Part shown: one piece after another, positions 26,507 through 35,341 of the stretch
How positions within the stretch are numbered: position 1 is the first letter of the stretch
Layout of the letters: each line of letters begins with the position of its first letter
NCBI RefSeq assembly: GCF_002101735.1
Contig: NZ_LQPE01000106.1
Span: 62,001-126,000 of the forward strand
Length of the DNA stretch: 64,000 nucleotides
DNA from: Mycobacterium kyorinense
Lineage (GTDB): Bacteria > Actinomycetota > Actinomycetes > Mycobacteriales > Mycobacteriaceae
Reading direction: 5' to 3'
The notes under the pieces: generated by a model
What the model was told of the DNA's origin: nothing
The model's input: the letters and a program-made list of their open reading frames with translations, nothing else
Database searches by the model: none
Position numbers and translations under genes: made by a program

Positions 26507-27372
26507 CGCTGAACATCAGCCGCGAGGGAACCCTTCGCGAAATCGCCACCGACGCCGGAGTGTTGCGCTACCACGAGGCCGGTGACGGTCCTCCGCTGCT
26601 GATGTTGCACGGCTCCGGTCCCGGTGTGACGGGTTGGCGCAATTTCCGGGGTGTGCTTCCCGCTTTCGCCGAGCATTTCTGTTGCCGGATCCTGGAATTC
26701 CCGGGTTTCGGGGTCAGCGACGACTTCGGCGGCCACCCGATGCTCACCGCTTTCGACGCCCTGGTCCGGTTCGTCGATGCACTCGGCCTGGACACCGTCG
26801 ACATCGTCGGCAACTCGATGGGCGGCGGCGTCGCGGTCAGCTATGCCATCGCGCACCCCGACAAGGTGCGCCGGCTGGTGACCATCGGCGGTATCGGCCG
26901 CAACGTCTTCAGCCCGGGGCCGCCGGAAGGCATCAGGTTGTTGCAAGACTTCACCGAGGAGCCCACGCGCGAGCGGCTGATCCAGTGGCTGAATTCGATG
27001 GTGTACCACCCGGATACGGTGACCGAGGAACTCATCGAGGAACGCTGGCGCGACGCCACCGCGCCCGAGACGCTCGCTGCTGCGCGGCGGATGTACGGGA
27101 AGGCGGCGTTTGCGCAGATGGTCGCGGCCATGGAGTCCTCGAAGGCGCCGCAGCCGTGGGCGATGATGCACCGGATCAAAGCGCCGATGTTGATCACCTG
27201 GGGCCGCGACGATCGGGTGAGTCCGCTGGACATGGCGCTGATCCCGATGCGCACGGCCCCGAACGCCGAGCTCCACGTGTTCCCGAACTGCGGGCACTGG
27301 ACCATGATCGAGGCCAAGGAAGCCTTCGAGAGCACGGTGCTGGCGTTCCTGCTTCGTGCGGACAGCGCCTGA
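26503..27372 (+). CDS. HsaD-like meta-cleavage product C-C hydrolase
   Basis: The 289-residue alpha/beta hydrolase has the oxyanion motif LHGSGPG (residues 35-41), nucleophile Ser105 in VGNSMGGG, Asp237 in WGRDDRVSPLD and His265 in NCGHWT. These match the serine hydrolases that cleave meta-ring-fission products (HsaD, BphD). SPGPPEGIRLLQDF and MVYHPDTVTEELIEERW are typical of the lid. ATG 26503 overlaps the upstream SDR stop. It would act on the product of the HsaC-like enzyme at 20332. Confidence 0.9.
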   Translation: MTLNISREGTLREIATDAGVLRYHEAGDGPPLLMLHGSGPGVTGWRNFRGVLPAFAEHFCCRILEFPGFGVSDDFGGHPMLTAFDALVRFVDALGLDTVDIVGNSMGGGVAVSYAIAHPDKVRRLVTIGGIGRNVFSPGPPEGIRLLQDFTEEPTRERLIQWLNSMVYHPDTVTEELIEERWRDATAPETLAAARRMYGKAAFAQMVAAMESSKAPQPWAMMHRIKAPMLITWGRDDRVSPLDMALIPMRTAPNAELHVFPNCGHWTMIEAKEAFESTVLAFLLRADSA

Positions 27373-27393
27373 ACATGACGTGGGAGGCCGGCG

Positions 27394-28236
27394 ATGTCGG
27401 CTGGTGACGTGGCGACGTCGATGGTGGCGCGGGTTGCGCTGATCATGAACGTGTTCGACGAACCGGGCAGGCGTTTGCGCTTGGACCAGGTGGTCAGCCG
27501 CACCGGCCTGCCCCGATCCTCCGTCCACCGGATCCTCAGGCAGTTGGAATCCGCGGGGCTGTTTCAACGTCGCCCGGACGGATACTGCTTGGCGGCCTCC
27601 CCGCTGCCGCGAACACAGATGGTCGATCACTCCCAGCTGCGTGGCGCTGCGTCCCGCACGCTCGAGCGCCTGCACGCGGACACCGGGCTGGTGGTTCATC
27701 TCGGGGTGCTGCTCGGTAAAGACGTGGTCTATCTGGACAAGGTCGCCGGGCGCAGCGGGGTTTTGGTACCGACCCGCGTCGCGGGCCACACCCCGGCGCA
27801 CGCCAGCGCGCTGGGCAAAGCAATGCTGGCGCAACTTCCCGCCGAAGAAGTGGATGCGGTCATTGGCGAACGCCTCGAGAAACGCACCCCGGCCACGATC
27901 ACTAACCTGGCGACATTGCACCGAGAACTCGCGCGCATTCGGTCAAGGCATGGATTGGCTTACGACACTGAGGAATTGGCGATCGGTCTGTGCAGCGTCG
28001 CAGCGCCCATCCGGACTTCCGATGGCGAGGTTGCGGGTCTGTCGCTAACGGGGGCGGTCCCGACGCACCGGCTGCAGCGAACCGCTCCGTTCGTGCTGCG
28101 CGCCGCCCGGCGCATTTCCCAGCAGTTGGGCGGAACCGATCTCGAGGCGGTCGCCGGTCCGCAACCCACCGCAACCGATACCGACAGCATGCTGTCGCGT
28201 GTCCTTCGCACCCTGACATCCGACGCGTGGGTCTGA
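27394..28236 (+). CDS. IclR family transcriptional regulator
   Basis: The 280-residue regulator has the winged helix RLDQVVSRTGLPRSSVHRIL (residues about 29-48) and the ligand domain LVVHLGVLLGKDVVYLDKVA, THPAHASALGKAML-type loop and GLCSVAAPIRTSDGEVAG. It is closely built like the IclR at 17909, suggesting duplication. ATG 27394 has a GGGAGG site. It ends the SDR-SDR-HsaD-like operon, which it probably controls. Confidence 0.9.
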   Translation: MSAGDVATSMVARVALIMNVFDEPGRRLRLDQVVSRTGLPRSSVHRILRQLESAGLFQRRPDGYCLAASPLPRTQMVDHSQLRGAASRTLERLHADTGLVVHLGVLLGKDVVYLDKVAGRSGVLVPTRVAGHTPAHASALGKAMLAQLPAEEVDAVIGERLEKRTPATITNLATLHRELARIRSRHGLAYDTEELAIGLCSVAAPIRTSDGEVAGLSLTGAVPTHRLQRTAPFVLRAARRISQQLGGTDLEAVAGPQPTATDTDSMLSRVLRTLTSDAWV

Positions 28237-28251
28237 TCGGGTACGCGCAGC

Positions 28252-29334
28252 TCACAAGATGAACGCGTCGACTTTCAGCCCGAATGCGAACTGGCCCACC
28301 ACCGACAGCACCCGTTCGACGTCGTTGGCGACGTGCATGTGCGCGGTTCGTACGTCGCGCCACACCCGCTCCACCAATTCGGCGTCGACATCCGGCTCGA
28401 ACAACCGAATCGCCGTCATCGCACGCTCGAACGCCAGCACCTGGTCTCGGCGTGACCGCAGCATCAATTCCTCCTCGGGGCCGGCGTCGAGACGGGCGCA
28501 GGCCATGAGCTCGGCCACATTGCGGCGCATTTGAAGGACCGACAATTCCAAGTCGGCCTCGGCCATCGCGACGGCGCTCAGCGGGTGCCTGACTTTGGCA
28601 CGCCGTGCGGCCAGCACGCCCAGCGCAGCGCCGAGAACCGGCGCAGTTCCGGTGTGGGTGTACAAGATTGGCTGCGGAAGCCGGTACAGCGGGGCAAGCC
28701 TGCTCCGCTGGTCGGGGGTGACCCATCCGAACGTGCGATGGCCCGGCACGGTCGCACCGGCGACCACGACATCGTGTGCACCAATTCCGCGTAGTCCCAA
28801 CCCGTTCCAATTCGGCTCAATCGCGTAATCATGTCGTGGCACCAGGGCGACTACGAAATCTTGGGCAGCGCCGTCATCTCCGACGACCAATGCGCCGGCC
28901 ATCAGCCACGCGGCGTGATCGACGCCCGTGCAATGGCTCCAGTGTCCCGACAGGCGAAAGCCGCCGTTCACGCGCTCCAACCGCCCGGTCGGGGCGTACG
29001 ACGCGCAGACCAACGCCCGCCGGTCGGAATCCCAGACGTCGTGCTGCGCTCGTTTGTCGAACAGCGCGAGATGCCAGGTGCTGACCCCGAGCATCCCGGC
29101 CAACCAGCCCGTGGACATGCACGCCGCCGATATCTCGCGCGTGGCCGCCAGATAATCGTCCGGTTCGACTTCCAGTCCGCCGAACGACGTCGGCTGCAGC
29201 ATCGAGAAGAAGCCGGCGTCTTGCAGAGCCGCGATGATGCCGGGATCGACTGCGCGGTTTCGATCGACGTCGGCGGCGGACTCGGCGATCGCGGGAAGCA
29301 GCCCACGGACCGCAGCCAGCGCACTTTCGGTCAT
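28252..29334 (-). CDS. HsaA-like flavin-dependent monooxygenase (acyl-CoA dehydrogenase fold)
   Basis: The 360-residue protein contains AGFFSMLQPTSFGGLEVEPDD, STGWLAGMLGVSTWHLALFD, ASYAPTG, GHWSHCTGVDHAAWL, LGLRGIGAHDVVV and VWRDVRTAHMHVAND, all as in HsaA. ATG 29334 was chosen because GGAGGG lies 8 bases upstream; ATG 29340 would leave only 2. It probably hydroxylates an aromatic or phenolic substrate with reduced flavin from a separate reductase. It is divergent, over 53 bp, from another member of the same family. Confidence 0.88.
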   Translation of the reverse strand: MTESALAAVRGLLPAIAESAADVDRNRAVDPGIIAALQDAGFFSMLQPTSFGGLEVEPDDYLAATREISAACMSTGWLAGMLGVSTWHLALFDKRAQHDVWDSDRRALVCASYAPTGRLERVNGGFRLSGHWSHCTGVDHAAWLMAGALVVGDDGAAQDFVVALVPRHDYAIEPNWNGLGLRGIGAHDVVVAGATVPGHRTFGWVTPDQRSRLAPLYRLPQPILYTHTGTAPVLGAALGVLAARRAKVRHPLSAVAMAEADLELSVLQMRRNVAELMACARLDAGPEEELMLRSRRDQVLAFERAMTAIRLFEPDVDAELVERVWRDVRTAHMHVANDVERVLSVVGQFAFGLKVDAFIL

Positions 29335-29387
29335 GGCCATCGCCCTCCGCACTATGGATACCATCATTGCGTCCCGAGGAGGTCTGC

Positions 29388-30419
29388 ATGGCCGAACCGT
29401 CCGGTGTCGCGCGCGAGATACTCGACGTGGTGATGCGGATGGCCGCCCGCCATCTCGGTGAGCCTGCGTTTGGCGACGAATTGACCGCAGGATTGCGGGA
29501 CTCGGGTGCGTGGCGGATGCTGCAGCCGGTCCAATACGGCGGGCACGCAGTGGATCCCGGGGAGTTCGTCTCGGTGGTCGGCGCGCTCGCCGCGATCGAC
29601 GGATCGGCGGGCTGGCTCTGCGCAATGTTCAACGTGGCGGCCTACCACGTTGCCGGCCTGCCGAGTGGGGCGGCCGACGAGGTTTGGGACTCCGGTGGCC
29701 GGTCACTGGTCACCGCCGGCTATCGGACGGAGGGGCAACTGGTTCGCGGTGCCGTAGGTCCGCGGCTGACGGGACGGTGGACCTCGCTTGCCGGCTCCGA
29801 CCTCGCGGACTGGTTGTTGCTGACCGCAGCAGACGACGATCGGCGCTGCTGCGTGCTGGTGCCGCGACAAGAGGTCGAACTCGAAGCCGCCGCAAGCCCA
29901 AACGGGCTGCGGGCGGCCGGAATCTACGATGTAAGGGTCTCCGCGTTGCCGGTCGGCGAGCAGCGAATCTTCCAAAGCCTTTGCGAGAAAGCGGAATCCG
30001 ATACCAAGGTGGCGGTCCCGGTGATGGTCGGCGCCGGCGCGGCTGCGGCCGTGGTTGGAGCGGCCGAGGGTGTCTGGCGGGTACACGTCGACCAGGTGCG
30101 TGAACGACTCGCCGCCTCCTACGGCAACGAAGAGGTGACCGACCGGGTGTCGTCGACCGTGCAGGTGGCCCGGGTGGCCTCCGACATCGACGCCGCCAAG
30201 CTGCAACTCGCAGCAACACTGCAGGCCGAAAGTCGCCGCGCCGCGGGGGCGGGCCAGCGGCAGGCGGTCGTTCGGGCCCGCGACAGCGCCGACCGGCTGC
30301 TGGGTAGCAGCCGGCGGCACGCGCTGGATGCATCAGACCCGGTGACCCGCCTCTGGCAGGACGTCCACGCCGGCTGCCGCCTCACCCTTAGCCTGCTCGA
30401 CGGTCTCGACCGCGGCTGA
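29388..30419 (+). CDS. Diverged HsaA/acyl-CoA dehydrogenase-fold protein
   Basis: The 343-residue protein has the same fold (DSGAWRMLQPVQYGGHAVDPG, GSAGWLCAMFNVAAYHVAG, LTGRWTSLAGSDLADWLLL, LWQDVHAGCRLTLS) but is more diverged in the core than its divergent neighbour. Start ATG 29388 has a strong GAGGAGG site. Its last 87 bp overlap the convergent WS/DGAT gene. It could form a two-component or heteromeric monooxygenase with the 28252 protein; this is inferred from the shared promoter. Confidence 0.85.
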   Translation: MAEPSGVAREILDVVMRMAARHLGEPAFGDELTAGLRDSGAWRMLQPVQYGGHAVDPGEFVSVVGALAAIDGSAGWLCAMFNVAAYHVAGLPSGAADEVWDSGGRSLVTAGYRTEGQLVRGAVGPRLTGRWTSLAGSDLADWLLLTAADDDRRCCVLVPRQEVELEAAASPNGLRAAGIYDVRVSALPVGEQRIFQSLCEKAESDTKVAVPVMVGAGAAAAVVGAAEGVWRVHVDQVRERLAASYGNEEVTDRVSSTVQVARVASDIDAAKLQLAATLQAESRRAAGAGQRQAVVRARDSADRLLGSSRRHALDASDPVTRLWQDVHAGCRLTLSLLDGLDRG

Positions 30420-31802
30420 CGCCCGCTCGGCCAGCTCGGCGAGTGCCCTCGGCAGGCCGTCCGCGATTTCCCACGGATCGGCCACATGGTCACCACAGGT
30501 GAGCACGCCGATGGTCATCCTGTCCGCGTAGCTCCAACCGGTGAAGTTCAGACCCATCGGGAACACCAGCGGGCCGGTCGAGATCAGCTGTTCGATCGGC
30601 GCTCCGCCCCAATAGAGCCGCCGCTGCGGCCCCCGCATGTTCGAGGCGATCAGGCTGAACGTCGGTCGGTGGCTCATCCGTTCACCGACGAGCGGCAACG
30701 CGCGGGAATAGAACCAGAACAGCGGCCAGTACTCCATCCAGTCGTGCTGGAGCAGGGCATCTCGTTCGGCCTGCACCTCGCGGGCCGTTCGGGTGGCCGC
30801 GGCAATCGCGGTCAGGCGTTCGACGGGATCGGCGATGTCGGTGGCAAGCAGGACGTTCCACCGCGCGACATGATTGCCCCACTCGATCTCGGCACCGGGC
30901 GGTCGCATGGATACCGGCACTACCGCGGTCAACGTTTCGGCGGGCAGATCTCCGCGCCGCGCCAGGAACTCGCGAAGGGCCCCGCTGCAGCACGCCAAGA
31001 ACACGTCATTCACGTTGACGCCCAAGGTTTTTGCCACCTGTTTGATCGTTTGCAGATCGCAGCTGTGGTAGGCGAACCGGCGATCGGGGGTCAGCGGCGC
31101 GTTGAACCGGGCCCCCGGCGCGGCGAATGCGGCGGCATAGCCCGGCTTGCCGGCTTTTTGGCGGCGCCGGATGGTGCGGGTGACGCGCGCGGTGCGGGCG
31201 ATGATGCGGGGGAAGCCGATCAGCGCGGCGAGCTGATGCCGCACAACCAGCGGGAGCCAGATCCAGGACGCCGGCCGTCGGTCGTTCGGCAATGGTGTGA
31301 CCCTCGGCTCGGGCAAGCGAGCCTCGGGGTCGGCGCTGTACATGGTCTCGAGGAGACGGAGCGAGGCCATGCCGTCGGCGACGGCATGGTGAATCTTCAA
31401 GACCAGCGCGATCCGCCCGTCGGCCAGGCCGTCGACGTACCACATCTGCCATGGCAGGCGGCTGCGATCGAGTCGGGGCTCGACGATCGCGCTGATCGCC
31501 GCCGCAAGTTCCCGATCGCCTCCCGGCGCCGCGGCGGCGACCCGCCTGACGTGGTAGTCGATGTCGAGCCGAGGCCGCGAGATCCACCACGGCCGACCGA
31601 TCGGCAGTCGCGGCATCAGCAGTTGCCACTGCAAGGGTTCGATGCGATCGACCATGCCCTGCACCGCGACTTTCACGCGCTCGAACGTGAGCGGCACATG
31701 GCCCCGGGCCGGGTCGCACACGATCGCCTTGATCGTGTGCTGCGGTTGCACGTCGCTTTCCCATGCAAGAAAACTGTTGTCTTCGCCCTTCAAACGCCGC
31801 AT
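30333..31802 (-). CDS. WS/DGAT-type wax ester/triacylglycerol acyltransferase
   Basis: The 489-residue protein shows the catalytic HHAVADG (residues 138-144, the HHxxxDG motif), PLFWFYSRALP, SNMRGPQ near the C-terminal third and FPMGLNFTGWSY. These enzymes transfer acyl-CoA to diacylglycerol or long-chain alcohols for storage lipid. Placement in a catabolic block suggests channelling of released acyl groups into storage. Its C-terminal coding region overlaps the convergent 29388 gene by 87 bp. Confidence 0.92.
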   Translation of the reverse strand: MRRLKGEDNSFLAWESDVQPQHTIKAIVCDPARGHVPLTFERVKVAVQGMVDRIEPLQWQLLMPRLPIGRPWWISRPRLDIDYHVRRVAAAAPGGDRELAAAISAIVEPRLDRSRLPWQMWYVDGLADGRIALVLKIHHAVADGMASLRLLETMYSADPEARLPEPRVTPLPNDRRPASWIWLPLVVRHQLAALIGFPRIIARTARVTRTIRRRQKAGKPGYAAAFAAPGARFNAPLTPDRRFAYHSCDLQTIKQVAKTLGVNVNDVFLACCSGALREFLARRGDLPAETLTAVVPVSMRPPGAEIEWGNHVARWNVLLATDIADPVERLTAIAAATRTAREVQAERDALLQHDWMEYWPLFWFYSRALPLVGERMSHRPTFSLIASNMRGPQRRLYWGGAPIEQLISTGPLVFPMGLNFTGWSYADRMTIGVLTCGDHVADPWEIADGLPRALAELAERASAAVETVEQAKGEAAAGVDVLPEAGHRV

Positions 31803-31948
31803 ATCTCACCTCATTCGTGGGTGCCGCCCTGCGGGCAGCGCGTGGCATGAGTCACTTCTACGCGGGCAATGTGGGCGGAAAGACAACTTGTCTCGTCCAG
31901 CGAGACTCGGCCGTGGTCATCGCATGCGGCCGCCTTACGTTTCGCTGC

Positions 31949-33565
31949 ATGAAGCGGTTGCAACGACTCAGGGTGACTGCCCGCAGCATCAAGGTGCTGC
32001 GCGAGGCCGGATTGTCCGGAGGTCTCGTGGACGGGATCAGGTCCGCGACGCTGGTGCGCAAGTTCGGGGGTTTCGCCGGAGTTATCGAGGCCGCGGCGGT
32101 GAAGAACACCGACGCCGTTGCCATCAGCGACGAATTCGGTGACGTGACGTTCGCCGAACTCAACGGGCGGGTCAACGCGCTGGCCCGGGCGTGGACGGCG
32201 CGGCGGATCGGCCCCGGCGACGTCATCGCGATGATGTGCCGTGATCACCGCGGACTGATCACGGTGCTCGCGGCGGCCAACAAAATCGGTGCCCGGCTGC
32301 TGCTGCTGAACACAGGGTTCGCCAAGCCCCAGCTGGCCGACGTTGCGCGGCGCGAACGCGTGTCCGTTCTGGTGTACGACGACGAGTTCGCCGAACTGCT
32401 CGAGGCCATCGATCCGAGCGTGCGTCGATTTGTCAGCCATCGAACCTCCGGCGCACAACGAGGCATCGACGCGTCGCTCGAGGAGTTGATCCGGTCGACA
32501 TCCACCGCTCCCGTTGCGCCGCCGGACATACCCGGCGGTCTGACGCTGCTGACCAGCGGCACGACCGGCACACCGAAGGGCGCACCACGCGGCAAGACCT
32601 CGCCGCTGTTCTCCGCACAGCTGCTGGATCGGGTGCCCCGGCGGCGCAACGAAACCTGCATGCTGGCCGCACCGATCTTTCACGGCACCGGACTGGGACA
32701 GGCTGTCCTGTCGCTGGCCTTGGGGAACCGGCTGGTACTGCGCCGCAAGTTCGATCCTGAAGCGACGCTGCAGGCCGTCGAATCGTATCGGTGCAACGTG
32801 CTCGTTGTCGTACCCACCATGTTGCAGCGAATCTTGGTGCTGTCCAAAGATATTCGCGACCGCTACGATACGTCGTCGCTGCGGATCGTCTTCGTTTCGG
32901 GGTCGGCTATGCCGCCAGATTTGGTTCGCCGCGCGCTGGACGAGTTCGGTCCGGTGCTCTACAACCTCTACGGCTCAACCGAACTCGCGGTCATGACCGT
33001 CGCCATGCCCGAGGATCTGCTGCACGATCCCCGCACGGCCGGGCGGCCACCGGTGGGTTGCGCCGTCCGGTTATACGACGCGCAGGGCAAGCAGATCACC
33101 GCACCGGGAGAAATCGGCCGCATCTTTGCCGGCAGCAATATCAGCTTTTCCGGCTACACCGACGGCAGGACGAAGGACGTCATCGACGGCCTGCTCAGCA
33201 GCGGCGACGTCGGTCACTTCGACGAGACGGGCCGGCTCTACGTCGACGGCCGCGACGACGACATGGTGGTCTCCGGCGGCGAGAACGTCTATCCGCTCGA
33301 GGTGGAGAACCTGATCTGTGGCCACCCCGAGGTGGCCGAAGCCGCGGTGCTCGGGGTCGACGATCCCGACTTCGGCCAACGTCTCAAGGCGTATGTGGTC
33401 CGCGTCGAGGGCTCCACCGTCGACGCCGAGGGCGTCAAGGACTACGTGCGGGCGAACCTGGCCCGTTACAAGGTGCCCCGGGAGGTCGAATTTCTCGACG
33501 TACTTCCGCGCAACGCCACCGGCAAGCTGCTGCGCGGCCAGCTGACAGGCGGCGGAGTCAAATGA
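31949..33565 (+). CDS. Acyl-CoA synthetase (FadD-type, AMP-forming)
   Basis: The protein has 538 residues from ATG 31949. The AMP-binding signature LTSGTTGTPKG is at 201-211, YGSTE at 341-345, the hinge GRDDDMVVSGGENVYP follows, and the C-terminal Lys region is PRNATGKLLRGQL. It activates a carboxylic acid with ATP and CoA. No clear ribosome site precedes ATG 31949, and upstream in-frame starts exist, so the N-terminus is uncertain. It opens a four-gene operon; its stop overlaps the esterase ATG. Substrate unknown. Confidence 0.92.
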   Translation: MKRLQRLRVTARSIKVLREAGLSGGLVDGIRSATLVRKFGGFAGVIEAAAVKNTDAVAISDEFGDVTFAELNGRVNALARAWTARRIGPGDVIAMMCRDHRGLITVLAAANKIGARLLLLNTGFAKPQLADVARRERVSVLVYDDEFAELLEAIDPSVRRFVSHRTSGAQRGIDASLEELIRSTSTAPVAPPDIPGGLTLLTSGTTGTPKGAPRGKTSPLFSAQLLDRVPRRRNETCMLAAPIFHGTGLGQAVLSLALGNRLVLRRKFDPEATLQAVESYRCNVLVVVPTMLQRILVLSKDIRDRYDTSSLRIVFVSGSAMPPDLVRRALDEFGPVLYNLYGSTELAVMTVAMPEDLLHDPRTAGRPPVGCAVRLYDAQGKQITAPGEIGRIFAGSNISFSGYTDGRTKDVIDGLLSSGDVGHFDETGRLYVDGRDDDMVVSGGENVYPLEVENLICGHPEVAEAAVLGVDDPDFGQRLKAYVVRVEGSTVDAEGVKDYVRANLARYKVPREVEFLDVLPRNATGKLLRGQLTGGGVK

Positions 33566-34551
33566 CGGACACCGAAGGCATGCAGCGCGAAGTTGCGGCG
33601 AGGATGAGCGCGGCGTTCGCGTCGATCGCCGCCGGGAACGGGAACGCAACCGAAGTTCGCGCCAGCCTGCGGGCAAGCCGGCGGCCCGCAATCCCGGTAC
33701 CGGTGAGACGGGTCGAGGAGCGCAGCATTGCGGGTCCGGGCGGTGAGTTGCGGCTGCGGATCTACTTTCCGTTGAATACCGACACATCCAACGGCGGGCC
33801 GCCGGTGCTGATCTATTTCCACGGCGGCGGTTTCGTGCTGTGCGACCTCGATTCTCACGACTCGTGTTGCCGTCGGCTCGCCAATGGTATTGGGGCGGTG
33901 GTTGTTTCGGTCGATTACCGACTGGCTCCGGAGTTCCCTTTCCCGGCTGCGGTGGAGGACGCGTGGGCCGCTACCGAGTGGGTGGCGGCCCATGTGGGCG
34001 AACTCGACGGTGACCCGGCGCGACTCGTGGTCGCAGGTGACAGTGCCGGCGGCAACCTTGCCGCCGTGGTGGCCATGATCGCCCGCGATCGCGGCGGTCC
34101 GCCGATCGCGTTCCAGCTGCTGATCTACCCCGTCGTCGACCAGCGCCGAAAGTCCTCGGCGACAAGCCCGCACACCGAAAGCGGAGTCCTCACCGCTGCG
34201 CACATGCAGTGGTTCACTGAGCAATATCTCGGGCGTGAAGGCGACCGGACGAGTGTGCTGGCGTCCCCGATCCTCGGCGAATTCGGCGAACTCCCACCGG
34301 CGCACGTCGTCACCGGCGATTTGGACCCGTTGTGCGAGGAGGGCGAGGAATTTGCGGGGCGGCTTCGTGGCGCAGGGGTGCCGGCCACGGTACGACGCTA
34401 CGAGCAGGGGTTTCACGGCTTCTTCAATCTGGCCGACCATCTGCCACTTGCCCGGCAAGCCAGCGACGAGGTGTGCGCCGTACTGCGTGATGCGCTGAGC
34501 CGCAAGGGTTCCCAAGGCCGACCAGCACCGAAAGGCCCGTCATGCAATTGA
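33562..34551 (+). CDS. HSL-family alpha/beta hydrolase (LipF/LipN-like esterase)
   Basis: The 329-residue protein has HGGGF (87-91), GDSAGGN (159-165), the Asp in GDLDPLCEEG (Asp255) and His285 in GFHGFF, a complete HSL triad. It should cleave short acyl esters. It is coupled to FadD upstream (ATGA) and overlaps the next SDR by 10 bp. M. tuberculosis has an HSL esterase (lipF) in this region of the genome, but this protein is longer, so orthology is not claimed. Confidence 0.9.
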   Translation: MTDTEGMQREVAARMSAAFASIAAGNGNATEVRASLRASRRPAIPVPVRRVEERSIAGPGGELRLRIYFPLNTDTSNGGPPVLIYFHGGGFVLCDLDSHDSCCRRLANGIGAVVVSVDYRLAPEFPFPAAVEDAWAATEWVAAHVGELDGDPARLVVAGDSAGGNLAAVVAMIARDRGGPPIAFQLLIYPVVDQRRKSSATSPHTESGVLTAAHMQWFTEQYLGREGDRTSVLASPILGEFGELPPAHVVTGDLDPLCEEGEEFAGRLRGAGVPATVRRYEQGFHGFFNLADHLPLARQASDEVCAVLRDALSRKGSQGRPAPKGPSCN

Positions 34552-35339
34552 GCAACACCCGCGCGTTGGTCACCGGCGCGAGCCGCGGATTGGGAAAGAG
34601 TATCGCCGAGGTACTGGCCCGGCGTGGCGCCGACGTCGCGCTGGTGGCACGCAGCGGGGACTCGCTGGCGGTGCTGGCAAAAGAGCTGGACGGCAAGGCG
34701 TATCCGACCGACTTGTGCGACCCCGACGCCGTCGAGAAACTGGTCGACCGGGTCGAAGCCGACGGCCCGGTGGACGTGCTCGTCAACAATGCCGGAATCG
34801 ACCATGTGGGCCGCTTCCCCGAGGCCGGCGCACAACAAGTGCGTGACCTCCTGCAGGTCAACCTGGCCGCGCCGATGGAGCTCTGCCGTCAGTTGATGCC
34901 CCGTATGGTGCTAAGGGGACGCGGTCATATCGTCAATGTGTCGTCGCTCGGAGCCATCTCGCAGGGGCCCGGGGTGACCTTGTACGGCACCTCCAAAGCC
35001 GGGCTCAGCCATTTCACGGCGGGGATCCGTTCGGAATTGCGGGGCAAACCGGTGGGAACCACACTCGTGCAGCTGGGTGAGGTCAAGACCGACATGATCG
35101 ACCACATCCGAGAATTCGGCCCGGCCCGTCGCACCATCGAGCGGTCCATCAAATGGCGCATGATTCCGCCGTCAGCCCTGGAACCCGAGGTCGTCGCCAT
35201 CGCGATCGCCGACGCGATCGAGCGCAACCGCAGGCATGTGATCCTGCCGCGGCAGATCGTGCCGATGGCCAAGTTCACCGAGTTCCCACGCCGGGTCTCG
35301 GAAATCATGCTCACCGGCATCGACCAGGACAGCGACTGA
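34542..35339 (+). CDS. SDR family oxidoreductase
   Basis: The 265-residue protein has TGASRGLGKSIAEVLA, VARSGDSL (Arg for NADP), NNAGIDHVG, NVSSLGAISQ and YGTSKAGLSH. The C-terminal part (IADAIERNRRHVILPRQIVP) matches the DltE/acyl-reductase-like SDRs that handle membrane lipids or fatty aldehydes. ATG 34542 lies 10 bp inside the esterase gene. It is one of the FadD-esterase-SDR-SDR operon. Confidence 0.87.
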   Translation: MQLSNTRALVTGASRGLGKSIAEVLARRGADVALVARSGDSLAVLAKELDGKAYPTDLCDPDAVEKLVDRVEADGPVDVLVNNAGIDHVGRFPEAGAQQVRDLLQVNLAAPMELCRQLMPRMVLRGRGHIVNVSSLGAISQGPGVTLYGTSKAGLSHFTAGIRSELRGKPVGTTLVQLGEVKTDMIDHIREFGPARRTIERSIKWRMIPPSALEPEVVAIAIADAIERNRRHVILPRQIVPMAKFTEFPRRVSEIMLTGIDQDSD

Positions 35340-35341
35340 CA

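Noticed and set aside
26290..27921. 543-codon minus-strand frame over the SDR, HsaD-like and IclR genes
   Set aside because: It is antisense to three genes with intact catalytic or DNA-binding motifs; no family features and no ribosome site.
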